NCBI GenBank assembly: GCA_028565635.1
Contig: JAOXYB010017851.1
Location: 1 to 35,728 of the forward strand
Source of the DNA: Phoronis ovalis
Taxonomy: Eukaryota > Phoronida > Phoronidae
Direction of reading: 5' to 3'
Length of the DNA: 35,728 nt
The notes below the pieces were generated by a model. The model had not been told where the DNA came from and did not search any database. It saw only the letters and a program-made list of their open reading frames with translations. This document shows, one piece after another, positions 10,550-20,762 of the stretch. The translations under genes and the position numbers were made by a program. Position 1 is the first letter of the stretch; each line of letters begins with the position of its first letter.

Positions 10550-11827
10550 TTACTTTAAGTTATTAGACAACTCTGGTGCATTGTAGAAGTCAAACATTGC
10601 AAGAGAAAGATGGAAACTATAGATGTACTTGCATGAAAAAACACTCCTGAAACATTCTAGTATTGTGTTAACAAATTGTAGAGAAATGTTCATGAGATTG
10701 TTCTTTTTTGAAGGTATATAACAATATCAAATGCTACACGAATGTATGTTCACTAGCTATGTCTATTCTATCTGTTGATGATTAGTTTAGACGTGCATTC
10801 CTATCAACAAAAAAATTATTTAAAAAAATGTTTTCGAAAGTAGATTATCACAATCGGTTCTGCTAAGAATTACAAAATTTGAAATTTTACAAAATAAATT
10901 TATTCACGAACTAATCAGAATTAATGATATTTCAAGTAAGTTTACTGCAAAGAATTTAAAAGAGGGATACTTTTGATTTTTTATGGCAAATATACAGGCA
11001 TTGTCAGCTTCTGCTTCTCAATTTGTTGTTGCTTGTTTCACTAAATATATTCAGTTTATAAAATCTATTATTTTGTTATTGTTTAGCTTTTTTTGTTAAT
11101 AATGTGAAAGAAAAAAAGATTGTGGACATAACTGAATTATTATTTCATTATTCATTACATAACGAATTTGCGCACTTGTAAAGTGCATTTAAAATCTCAA
11201 AAAAATTAACAGAGCTTTGATTCAGAATCAATAAACGATTTAAAAAAGTAGCGTCATTATTCTTCAACAGTTGTACATGCATGACGTGTAACACCACAAC
11301 GGTGAGAAAATTACTAATCACTGAAGTGTAATCGGTGCTTAAGATTTTAAGTTCAAATCACGTATATACAGAATTACAAGAAAATAAATAATGGAACTAT
11401 AATAGTCGCTTGTACAAAAGTTGGTTCCATACGGAATGTAAACATGTTCGGAAATTAAGTCACTGGTTTACTATTTTGCTTTCAAACTACTCAAAACTTA
11501 ATGTTTCTCCACAAAATCATAATCGGCAGATAGATTGGATGGATGTTATGTATATATATTTCTTCACGTCTGGGATAATAGTCGTATTTCCTCTAAAAAA
11601 AATGAAAAAGGTAGCATGAGGATTTAATACAGTAACATTGTATGGAGATTCATTACTTTCTGAAAACACGTTAGTAATTATTATTAGTTGTTAGAGTTTG
11701 TTTGGTAGTATTTTTATGCAAAAAATTACTGCCTAAATATGCAGTAGAAATAAAGTATTCCTTGATACAATGGGATGCAGTCATGTAGTATACAGAACAA
11801 AATAACGCCATGCCGCTTGTCACTAAT
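10550..11827. other. Intergenic region between convergent genes
   Basis: No coding signal is seen. It holds the 3' UTRs of the RRM-like gene (+) and the ZU5/UPA/death-domain gene (-). A palindromic AATAAATTTATT lies at 10893-10904. A variant ATTAAA on the minus strand lies at 11628-11623, about 200 bases past the minus-strand stop. Confidence 0.5.
10893..10904. terminator. Palindromic candidate poly(A) signal for both convergent genes
   Basis: AATAAATTTATT reads AATAAA on both strands. It is 344 bases past the plus-strand stop and 924 bases past the minus-strand stop. It is the nearest canonical hexamer I see on each strand, although the minus gene also has a closer ATTAAA variant. Confidence 0.35.
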
Positions 11828-12081
11828 CTACCCACCTGCCAACTTATTCCTACGCATTTTTTTCAGTGATGTCACTAATATCTGTAAGGTGGCGTTCTCT
11901 TCATTGTTGGTACGCCACTTCGCGAGCATGTTAAAGCATTGGTCTCTTGTGTTTGAATTTTCTGCCTCAATATCAATTATATCCGTATCCAGAATGGACA
12001 ATTTACGCGCAAGCGCTTTCCAGTCGTTGACGGTGTCTTTATCCTGCGCAATTTTTAAGAATGCTCTTCTTAAATAGGAGT
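11828..12081 (-). CDS. Death domain 2 of the death-domain gene (last exon)
   Basis: It encodes residues 951-1034. A second death domain shows DWKALARKLSI (Trp 971), CFNMLAKWRT and the last helix LQILVTSLKKMRRNKLAGG, then TAG. The domain ends almost exactly at the stop. A possible cryptic donor (GGCAG|GTGGGT) just before the stop leaves open a longer isoform. The acceptor is TTTACAG at 12082. Confidence 0.85.
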
Positions 12082-15000
12082 CTGTAAAAAACATGGCAAA
12101 TATACATGATCAAAAACGTGACGTTTGCTGGGTGACGACTTGTAGAAATGGAAAGATATATATGGCAAACCGTTAAAAACATTAACCAACATTTAATGTA
12201 CCACGGAAGGATTACTAGAANNNNNNNNNNNNNNNNNNNNNNNNNNNNNNNNNNNNNNNNNNNNNNNNNNNNNNNNNNNNNNNNNNNNNNNNNNNNNNNN
12301 NNNNNNNNNNNNNNNNNNNNCGTCAAACATCTTTAATGTACCACGGAAGGATTACTACAACGTCAAACATCTTTAATGTACCATGGAAGGATTACTAGAA
12401 CGTCAAGCATCTTTAATGTACCACGGAAGGATTACTAGAACGTCAAACATCTTTAATGTACCACGGAAGGATTACTAGAACGTCAAACATCTTTAATGTA
12501 CCACGGAAGGATTACTACAACGTCAAACATCTTTAATGTACCATGGAAGGATTACTACAACGTCAAACATCTTTACGATCAACTACGTCTTCATGACGGT
12601 GATGGGATTCTCGTGTGCTTATTAGCGGAACCTGCAGCTTCACTCATGAATGTAAATATAGGTAATTTTCTCTGAGTAGGATCTGCAACTTACCTCTTGC
12701 ACTCTGTGCTCTTTGTTCTTTGAAGTCGTATTCTTTATCACGGATATCGTCGACCAAATCTCTACGTCCACATTCCAGCAGTGCATCGCACAGCATGGAT
12801 ACCTGTAAAAGCATCATATTTTTGGCATATGTCAAGTTCATCGCACTCGTCCTGTCGTGTAAGTATAGCTGAGCACGAATGTACGTACGTGTACAAGTAA
12901 ACAGTACATATAGCTATTAAAGTGACTTGCTAAAATTCTTCGGATTTGCAAATTCCTTCGGCTGTTATTTTGTAAAATATTTAAATTAAGAGAAACACAG
13001 TGGTTCAGAACAATAATCCGGATACGATGACCCACTCAGACTGTGTGGTCGGTATGTGTAGCTAAATAATCAATATACCGAAATATCATTTTAGTAAATT
13101 ATGTTAAACCTCAGTTGCTTGGCTCATTAATACATCTACCAGTCATGGCAATAATCCGTCACAATTATGTAGCAACATCTTACCTTGTCCATAGAGCGGG
13201 GAACGCGTTTCGCCCATGTCACCAACATGTCGTAAATTGTGTCTTCATTATCGCTGTTTACATTGTTTCTGAGAATAGCTTGTATACGCGTTCGTTTGAT
13301 GTTCAGAGCTTGGGCCAAGATTTTCCACTCGTCTCCAAGATCTGATGCCAAGTGACGCAAAAGTTTTTCATCAATTGGTCCATCTGCTTTGATTGTCACA
13401 GGAGCTCGCTGGATTGGTTTTGGTGGCTCTGGTTCAGGCTAAAGGACATTTATACATATTCTGTATCATTAAGGTGGCTAGAACCGTTCGGGACAAGTTA
13501 TTCGCACTTTACTTATATATAAAACATCTGTGTATATCCAAAATGCCCGATATTGTAGATACTAAACAAGACAACCTATGTAAGTTATCCTATGTTAGAA
13601 ATAATTCATTTTTGAAAGAAGATTTACATATAAGATGTCGAAATAACAATTAAATTACCTTTGGAAGGCTTATCAGCTGCTCGCACAATAAAACGTCTCC
13701 GGTTACCCACTCAAACTTAGTCGGTTTCTCCTTTTTCGAACGTGATTTTTCGTCTTCAGAATATACAGGCTGCTGTATCAAGCCCCTAGTATAAAACTGA
13801 GCGAAACCTCTATAGCAGTCTATGCTTTTCTGGGCAAATTTATCAATTTCAGCCACAAACATGTTTATTCTACTCTTTAATTGAGAATTATAGTTAAATC
13901 TAAGACAGGGTTCTTCTTCGTCACATAGTATATTTCCCCGAAAACGAATCTCTACTTCCTGTCCTTCCTCGATTTCCAAATCTTTACTGGTAGATGAACC
14001 TTCGTCATATCCGTCTTCAGAAAATTTTCTCAGTGTCCTCTCAATTTTATTGAGAGGTGCACACACAACGTTAATATCGGATAAGTCGTCATTCTTCTGT
14101 CTCAGAATTATTTGGGTAAAACGTTTGTTTAATGATGTTTCTAACAACTTTGCCATTTTCTCTACATTGGCACGTTTCAAACCAGTCCTAGTCCGTAAGA
14201 TCATGAATCTAAAAAAAAATATTAATCAAATAAATCATTAAGTTGCCAAATAAGGTTTTCTGTCAATAAAAGAAACACGAAAACATGTCACTAATTTAGG
14301 CAACAATACATTAATTACTTAAGAAAGAATACTGAATATTTTCAACTTGGCTTTCGATGCTAATTCTCAAAACCTTGATTTAGAAATACACATTAAAATG
14401 TAAAAGCGGTTCTATTACCACTATTTTAGTCAACAATATATTAAGTATATAGGAAAGCATACTGAATATTTTTAGTACAACCTATCTTCCAATACTAATT
14501 TTCAGAACCTTTATTTACGACTACACATTAAAATGTAAATGCAGTTCTGTTACCACAATGTATAAAATAGACAAAACTCAGAATTACAGATCATGTTCAT
14601 AATAAACAATCGCATTGAACATACAGAGTACATTAAAATCAAGAAGTTATCGCTACCTGTCAATGGGTTCTTCTAGATCGAATGTAACAGAGTCCCCTTT
14701 CTTAGACTGCATGAGTTCTATTTTACTACCATGTTCCCATTCTCCTTGCTCCGACCTTCTTAATAACCATACTTCATCTTCAGCATCCTCTGCGAAGTAA
14801 AAACAAAGCAATATAATATATAAAAAGCCTAATAAATATTGTGAGTGGTAGCGATTTAAAAAAAATGCCAGTTCAACAAAAGCATCCCTTGTCATGCTTA
14901 ATAAATCTTAGTTTTCCACTAAAAACTCGCTAGAATGCAACCCGCCCTGTATTTCTCATTGGCTAAAAAGTTGAATATTAAGCCGTTTTTATACTTTCCA

Positions 15001-18000
15001 GTGTAAGAAACTTATTTTTTGTAGTATTTGCCTCAGCACTAACAACAAGATCTGCTACATACGAATATAAATCAATGGCATACATCATCACACATATCTA
15101 CTAGGCGCTAAACCTTCTACCCCTTTGTATTTACTAGATATTTTACATTAAAAGACGCAGTTGGTTGTTGTGGATGGTGGGTCTCAAGGTGTTTACGAGG
15201 AATGGCTATAACGGACATTTACTCATAGCTGAGTTTATCACTCACTTAAATATATTTTAATATAATCATGTTCGACTATTTTTTATTTATTCACCTTCTG
15301 ATTTATCACCAAAAGATCCTAATCCAAAGCCGACAGCTGATGATGGGCGTGCTGCGGATTGTTTGCTTGGGCTTTTAGCTCCACGAGCAGTCTGTGGCCT
15401 CTTCGCTTTGGATGGGTTGGCTGGTATTGGTAAAGTTACAGCAATGGGACGAACAAACTTTCTGTTGCGCATTCCCAAATGAATGATAGGACTAGATGCA
15501 ATAAGCAATCCACAAACATCAGGCTGGCGAGCTTTGATGTCTGAAACCGCAGCTAATTCTACCTGCTGAACCTGAAAGTGACAAATGTACAATACAGGTT
15601 AATGCAGGGCTAGTTTTGGCATAATGGTTTCAGTAACAGGCAATATGCCTGACTACTCCGAGGTTTTGGGCTTTTTTGGTCGGGGATTTGACCTAATAAT
15701 TCCCCTGGTGAACCAAATTTTAAGACAATACTCTGAAGCTAAACGTATAGTCGAAACAAAGGAGAACTTTAATTTGAACGAATCGTGTTTATCTTTAATT
15801 ACTTACCTGTAAAGTGAAGTCTGTATCTACTCGGAACACACCTGGTCTTATGGCCATTTGTATCCTGGAATCAACGGATGATGCAAGTTTGCCACCTTTT
15901 TTTGTAATCTTTAATCGTTCTACCTTTACTCGAGTAACTACAGCCAGAGTACCAAAACGTTTTAGACGAACTTCCACAAACTTAGCATCCTACAAAAGTG
16001 CAACTTGATTTCTGGCCCAAGTAAAATTTTAGATAAGTGTTAATTTACTTTTATTAAATTAGCAATTACTTAATATTCTAAGGCATTCATATCCTTCAGT
16101 ACTTAAAAATTCTTATAACTAAATAAAAAACTTTTTCCGTTAAAGATACGGAAATAGCTATAATTTTCGGGATAATTTTACTAAGAACAGAATAGATTGT
16201 TGAGTCCCGGGTGTTTCATACTGCTATTCTAACTTTGGTTCACCTGCCAATATGCCTGCCGAACACGTCGTGGGAATGCCATTCAGTAATACTATTATAC
16301 CTTGATATCGTCAAACGACACCTCCTTCGTTTCCAAGTTCATCCACTTTCCAGTAGTGGACAGCAGTTTTATGACAGGCTCTCTCATAGGAATATTTCGG
16401 GGTGCGCAATGTGGTATTGCAATTGCCATTGGTTCAGGAAACTATATTTAAAATACAATTAAAAATACAATAAAATGTTAACGGAAAATTCAGAAAACCA
16501 TGTGACTTGTTTGCTACAAGTAGTTCAAAGAGTGTGCAAAACTGAATTTTCAAACAAGTGTACAATAACAACTCTCCTACAAATCAGTTACCAGCACATG
16601 GTTATACTTCAGCACATGGTTATACTTCAGCACATGGTTATACTTCAGCACATGGTTATACTTCAGCACATGGTTATACTTTATACCTGATATTGAGCGT
16701 CATCAGATGAAGGGACTAGTTTAATGATATTACTGACGAGCTCTTCATTTTCTCCTAGTTGTATGGGTACATCGAGCTGTTCGATTTTTTCACACGTCAA
16801 TTCTTCTTTATCATTAATAGCATTAGGCCAGCTACGTACAATGCATCCATAACCGGCATCAAACTCGCCTGGATCGATATTATATCTAAAATCAGTAAAA
16901 CGATCATCTTTATTTCCAAAGTTTTTTTAACATACTTTTATTTCAGAGGAATTATTTTTCTTAGTAAATATACTTGCATATGGTGGTATTTAACGGGATA
17001 TGTTTAAATGTGGTGTTTCTTTACAGATAGTATTATAGCTTTTAAAGTCAATTTTGTGTAATATATTGGCTACTGTACATGATTCTTCTTCAATATTTAT
17101 AAATGAAATTCTTTTTTAAAAATAAAGTAGGCTTGAGACATTCATAAAGTAGAAAAACTGATAGAATGTTAATTTGATGATGATGAAGAAAATTGCAATT
17201 ACATGAATCTTGGCCAGTTGCCCGGATCCCTTCTCTGCGCCTCTTGTCTCTTTTTCTCCTCTTCCACTCTCCTCCTTTCGATTTCTTCAGGTGTTCCTTT
17301 TAATCTATCCTGCTCCATTTGTCTTCTTTCCTCCTCCTCTCGCCTAATGTATAAAAGAATGAACAAATGAGAGACCATGTGGTAGAAAGTGTACCCAATG
17401 ATAGAGTATAATTACTAATTATTAATCAGTAAGTGACTAGAATTCTTTTTAACCAGGTATATTATTCGGATTAGTTGACCCAGAAATTGTAACCCTACTC
17501 CTAACGGTAATCCTACTCTAGCACCAACCTCATAATTTCTCCTATTATAATATAACGAATCTACCTCACACTAATTTACTGAGTTTATTTGGGCTTTTAA
17601 TTGCTGCATGATAAATTTAACTTCAGCTATAAAAAAAAATATAAACAACCTACATTTTAGTATAAATTAAAGCTGTTATTATAAATAAAGCAGCAGACGA
17701 TTGAATCTACCTGTTCCGCTAACGACCTGATCATAGAAAGGATTCATGATATAGGACATTAGAAATATAAAAGAAGACGAAGCTAAATTGTTTAATTTAA
17801 TGATATAGCCGTCTCAAGTCCTTCAATACATCGTGTACATACACACTAAGACCTCAGATAGTAGATGATATACAGCAGCATTGTGACTGAATTACTATAT
17901 ATCTAGTACCTTAACCTTTCTTCCTCTGCCTTCTTTCGTGCTTTCTCTTCAGCTTTACGCAATGCTTCTTCTTGTTCACGGGCCCTTTCTTCTGCAAGTC

Positions 18001-20672
18001 TTTTAGCTTCTTCTGCCCGTTTTATTGCATCTTTTGCCGCGTTAGTTGCCTCGTCAGCCTCCAAGGCCGCGCAATTGGCTGTTGCCCTGGCTTCACTAGC
18101 AGTTTCTTTTGCCTGGACAAGTTCCAGTTTAACTTCTTCCAAATATGCTTTACTTGATGTTACTCTGGCAACAAGTAGTTTTTCATCTGCATTTTTTTCT
18201 TCTGAAAGTTTAAACGAATTAGTTGGGTTTTTTTTCACAAATATAATTTAATTAAGAATGCATTATGCCACTGTAGTTCCTCGCGTGCCAGATTACATCT
18301 GCTGCCATATTTTACAATTTGTTTTTATTTTTTGTGTTGCTCAAGATATTTTGTAGGTTGGATAACATTATATAAAATACCGATACTTCTAGGAAAGTAT
18401 GTCTAATTCAGAGTTAATATACAGAGTTTCTTTTGTTATAGTTTTGTTCTGTTTATGGTTAATTTTTGGATGATTAGAAAATTAGAAGCGACATACTAAA
18501 CAAAATCAGTACAAACTGTCATTGATTTTGCGCAGTAATGAACCGTCTTACATGTATATAGTAGAAATTATATTGATTTTAATAGAATGGATGTGTTGGA
18601 GATTAAGCTTACGGATTAATTTATAAATATCGGAATAGTATCAAAATTAATTGAAGGTTAATTGTATTTAAAATTGCCAAATGTTTCGTTTATATTTGCT
18701 GCAGGCCTAGTCAGCCTTTTTTGGTTATAGTGGGGGAAACATGAGTATCCGACAAATGTTACCTTACTTTATGAATCATCTATACATGTAGATCTTTGTA
18801 CTTTTTCCTTTTGTAAGACATGTGATTTCGCGTTAATATGTTATATTTTGCTTATTTTACTCTAAGTAACAGTATTTATGAATTATTACATTTTACTTTC
18901 ATTTTGTATAGTACGGAGCATGTTATATCTATGGAAGAACATTTTTAACATACTACATCATACAATGTAGTACAACATGATTGTCAGTAATCTTGTTATA
19001 ACACAAGTTCATGCCAAACCTATATGCCTTATCAGGTTTGTTTGAGTAGCTATAACGCACAGGCTAACACAGTTGTCTAGACAGCAATGCAGCTTGAATG
19101 TTATGCACGCTGTGTGTCTCCAGGTACATAATTTGGATTAGACTCTGTAGAGGCCTGAAATCTATAAATTTCGCAGCAACTTTAAATATTCAAATTATAT
19201 GATATTTATTTTTAAAGAATTTCTTTAGTTTTGGCGCACATCTTGTATGCATCAAAATTAGAAAAATAATGATTGTATCGAAAGTACTTTCTAAAAGTAC
19301 TTATGGTATGGTCTCCGTCTAGCCATGTTCTCGTCAGGAAAATATGTTTGTCGTTAGGCATATATAAATATGTCATTGCCAATTATTTTATCTATGTTAT
19401 ATTGTATTAAATACTGTATGTGCAAAAGCTTAATAAAATTGGCATAGTGTTAGGAAAAATAATGGTAATATATTTGTTTAAACGAAGTACGCAACTCAAA
19501 CGTTTATGACAACGGGAAGGAAAACACTCTATACCATATATCTGTGTTAACAAGCGGTCTGACAATGTAGTCTATTGTCGAATGTTTTCTTTGGGATAAC
19601 ACTGCAACTTCAACAAGCAAATGTCATTACACATGATAAACTCGTGTAGTGCATAATCTAACCCGTCTCTAACGAAGGTACTATCTTGCCCGGCTATCTT
19701 GTACAATGTAATTGAATGCAAAACAATGTAAATATAACAGTTTGCCTTTTTTATCTGTGATATGGCCAAGAAATAATTTGAATGGGCATTTCAATAAGGC
19801 ATGCCTGAGAGGAAGTTAGTTGACTATTTTTAAATTAAAACTCATTAAGATTACTATATTATTCGTATCAGTTCACTTAATTCTCTTGATTCTACACTAG
19901 AAAGCAAAGTAATATTTGCTAGTCTTATCAATTTGTCTTATTTACAGGAGTCCCCTATAAATGCTATACTTCCGGGGCTATAATTAATAAAGCGATTGAT
20001 GCATATATGAATATCAGAAGTTGTCTCAATTAAAGAAATGAGTTTGAGAATTATTTACCCAGTATCGAAGATCATGATAGATCAATGGCTGAATAATTTA
20101 CCTGTTGTGATATCCTTTGCCGAATCTGTACGCCACGTTTCAATGCCCTCACTCTCTAGCTTCGTATCTAGTCCCTGTCTTATTGCAGTCATAAAAGAGC
20201 AAACTTGAGATAGTTTTTCACTGAAATCAGTTAAATAATTCTCACAGTCTTTATACACTTCGCAGATATTTGAAACCCTAGTTCTAAAACGAGACATTCC
20301 GTCATAATCTTTCAAATGCATGGACATGAGTTTTTCATACTCTATGTAAATATAGCCCTTGACATCACCTAGCTGGTCTACTAGGTCTTTTGATCTACCA
20401 AACGGAGGGACATCTTGTGACGTAACTGTAATTCTTCTTCCATCTTCCATTTCCGTCACTTGAACAACTGATTCGTCGTCAAGATCTACGCTATTCCCAT
20501 CATTATTAGAATCTCTCGAATCTCCATTTGTATATTGTTTCGTATTAACATCACTCGAGTTGTCATCTGCTTCGCCAGTCATATTCTCTTTATTTTCTTG
20601 TTCTTTAACAGGCGCTATGCTTGAATTAGCCTGCTGCTCCGTTTGGCCATCAACTGCGGCTTGAGCGGCCAT
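11828..20672 (-). CDS. Coiled-coil / ZU5-ZU5-UPA / tandem death-domain protein (12 coding exons, about 1034 aa)
   Basis: Exons in transcript order: 20672-20102, 18201-17910, 17343-17203, 16885-16687, 16441-16301, 15989-15807, 15571-15295, 14789-14657, 14208-13659, 13438-13184, 12802-12694, 12081-11828. All junctions are GT-AG, phases match throughout, and the total is 3105 nt (1035 codons with TAG). The order is an acidic N-terminus and helical domain (about 100-195), coiled coil (about 195-330), ZU5 (about 336-475), a second ZU5 (about 480-650), UPA (about 655-825) and two death domains (about 850-945, 952-1032). The ZU5-ZU5-UPA-DD block is known from ankyrins and PIDD, and ZU5-UPA-DD from UNC5. 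Here LRR and ankyrin repeats are absent. No signal peptide or membrane segment is seen, so it is probably a cytosolic oligomerising scaffold (inference). The start is the first ATG (ATCATGG) in the open frame; the frame also extends 30 codons upstream without an ATG. Confidence 0.88.
12191..12575. repeat. 40-bp minisatellite interrupted by the assembly gap
   Basis: The unit reads CGTCAAACATCTTTAATGTA followed by CCACGGAAGGATTACTAGAA. There are six full copies at 12321-12560, a partial copy to 12575 and a 30-bp remnant before the gap. Copies differ at only a few sites (CCACGG/CCATGG, CTAGAA/CTACAA, one AAGCAT). The near identity explains the assembly break. Confidence 0.95.
12221..12320. other. 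Assembly gap of 100 N
   Basis: Exactly 100 ambiguous bases, the usual placeholder for a gap of unknown size. It sits inside the 40-bp minisatellite, in the intron between the two death-domain exons (12082-12693). Confidence 0.98.
12694..13438 (-). CDS. Death domain 1 of the death-domain gene (exons 13184-13438 and 12694-12802)
   Basis: A Pro-rich linker (PEPEPPKP) is followed by a six-helix death domain at about residues 850-945. It has the signature LASDLGDEWKILAQALNI with Trp 867, then MLVTWAKR and a final helix LCDALLECGRRDLVDDI. The intron falls between helices 5 and 6. Both exons splice in phase. Confidence 0.87.
13659..14208 (-). CDS. UPA-domain exon of the death-domain gene
   Basis: A single 550-nt exon encodes residues 646-829. 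UPA is the beta-rich module that packs between ZU5 and the death domain in UNC5, PIDD and ankyrin. Supporting features are the position, the size of about 150 aa and alternating hydrophobic strands (FTQIILRQ, DINVVCAPL, VEIRFRGNI, CLRFNYN). The acceptor is TTTTAG at 14209 and the donor AAAG|GTAATT. Confidence 0.75.
14291..14557. repeat. Two-copy tandem duplication of about 130 bp
   Basis: 14291-14420 and 14421-14557 align along their length with scattered mismatches (shared landmarks CAACAATA, ATACTGAATATTTT and ACACATTAAAATGTAAA). It lies inside the intron between the second-ZU5 and UPA exons. It looks like an old local duplication. Confidence 0.8.
14657..16885 (-). CDS. Two ZU5 domains of the death-domain gene (exons 4-8)
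   Basis: The exons are 16687-16885, 16301-16441, 15807-15989, 15295-15571 and 14657-14789. ZU5 number 1 shows MAIAIPHCAP followed by RFGTLAVVTRVKVERL as its closing strand. ZU5 number 2 shows SRIQMAIRPG, IAVTLPIP and a closing PIDRFMILR. A Lys/Ser/Pro-rich loop (about residues 570-600) is inserted into the second domain. In PIDD the closing strands carry the HFS self-cleavage motif. Here the equivalent positions appear to read RFG and RFM, so autoproteolysis is not expected. Confidence 0.8.
16592..16681. repeat. 18-bp tandem repeat, five exact copies, next to a splice donor
   Basis: Five copies of CAGCACATGGTTATACTT. On the minus strand the array begins three bases past the donor dinucleotide (GT at 16686-16685) of the exon ending at 16687, so it forms the start of that intron. 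Confidence 0.95.
17203..18201 (-). CDS. Coiled-coil exons of the death-domain gene (17910-18201 and 17203-17343)
   Basis: These two exons encode residues about 191-335, a long uninterrupted run of Ala, Glu, Lys and Arg (for example KAEEKARKKAEEE) typical of a single alpha helix or coiled coil. The first exon starts after TTTCAG at 18202 and ends AG|GTACTA; the second ends CAT|GTAATT. Both splice in frame. The segment would mediate self-association or act as a rigid spacer. Confidence 0.85.
18202..20101 (-). other. Intron 1 of the death-domain gene
   Basis: This 1.9-kb intron (donor at 20101-20100, acceptor at 18203-18202) is AT-rich. Short ORFs inside have no recognisable content. I see nothing else in it. 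Confidence 0.7.
20102..20672 (-). CDS. First coding exon of the death-domain gene: acidic N-terminus and helical domain
   Basis: It encodes residues 1-190 and ends in donor ACAG|GTAAAT (phase 1). Residues 1-90 are Asp/Asn/Gln/Ser-rich and probably disordered. Residues about 110-190 are helical with regularly spaced Leu, Tyr and Cys, and lead into the coiled coil. I recognise no family in this segment. Confidence 0.8.
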
Positions 20673-20762
20673 GATGCATGCGGTTACTACGTTACCTGCA
20701 ACCGAGTGATTGTACTTCCGCTGTTTATTCAACAGCGCTTTACAAAACCCGATTCTTATCAA

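Noticed and set aside
223-20672. Functional link between the neurotrophin and the death-domain gene (p75-type death signalling)
   Set aside because: Proximity alone is weak evidence in an animal genome, two unrelated genes lie between, and the death-domain protein has no membrane segment.
20673-20762. N-terminal extension of the death-domain protein from TTG at 20762
   Set aside because: There is no ATG in this stretch, while the ATG at 20672 has a good context. It is more likely 5' UTR.
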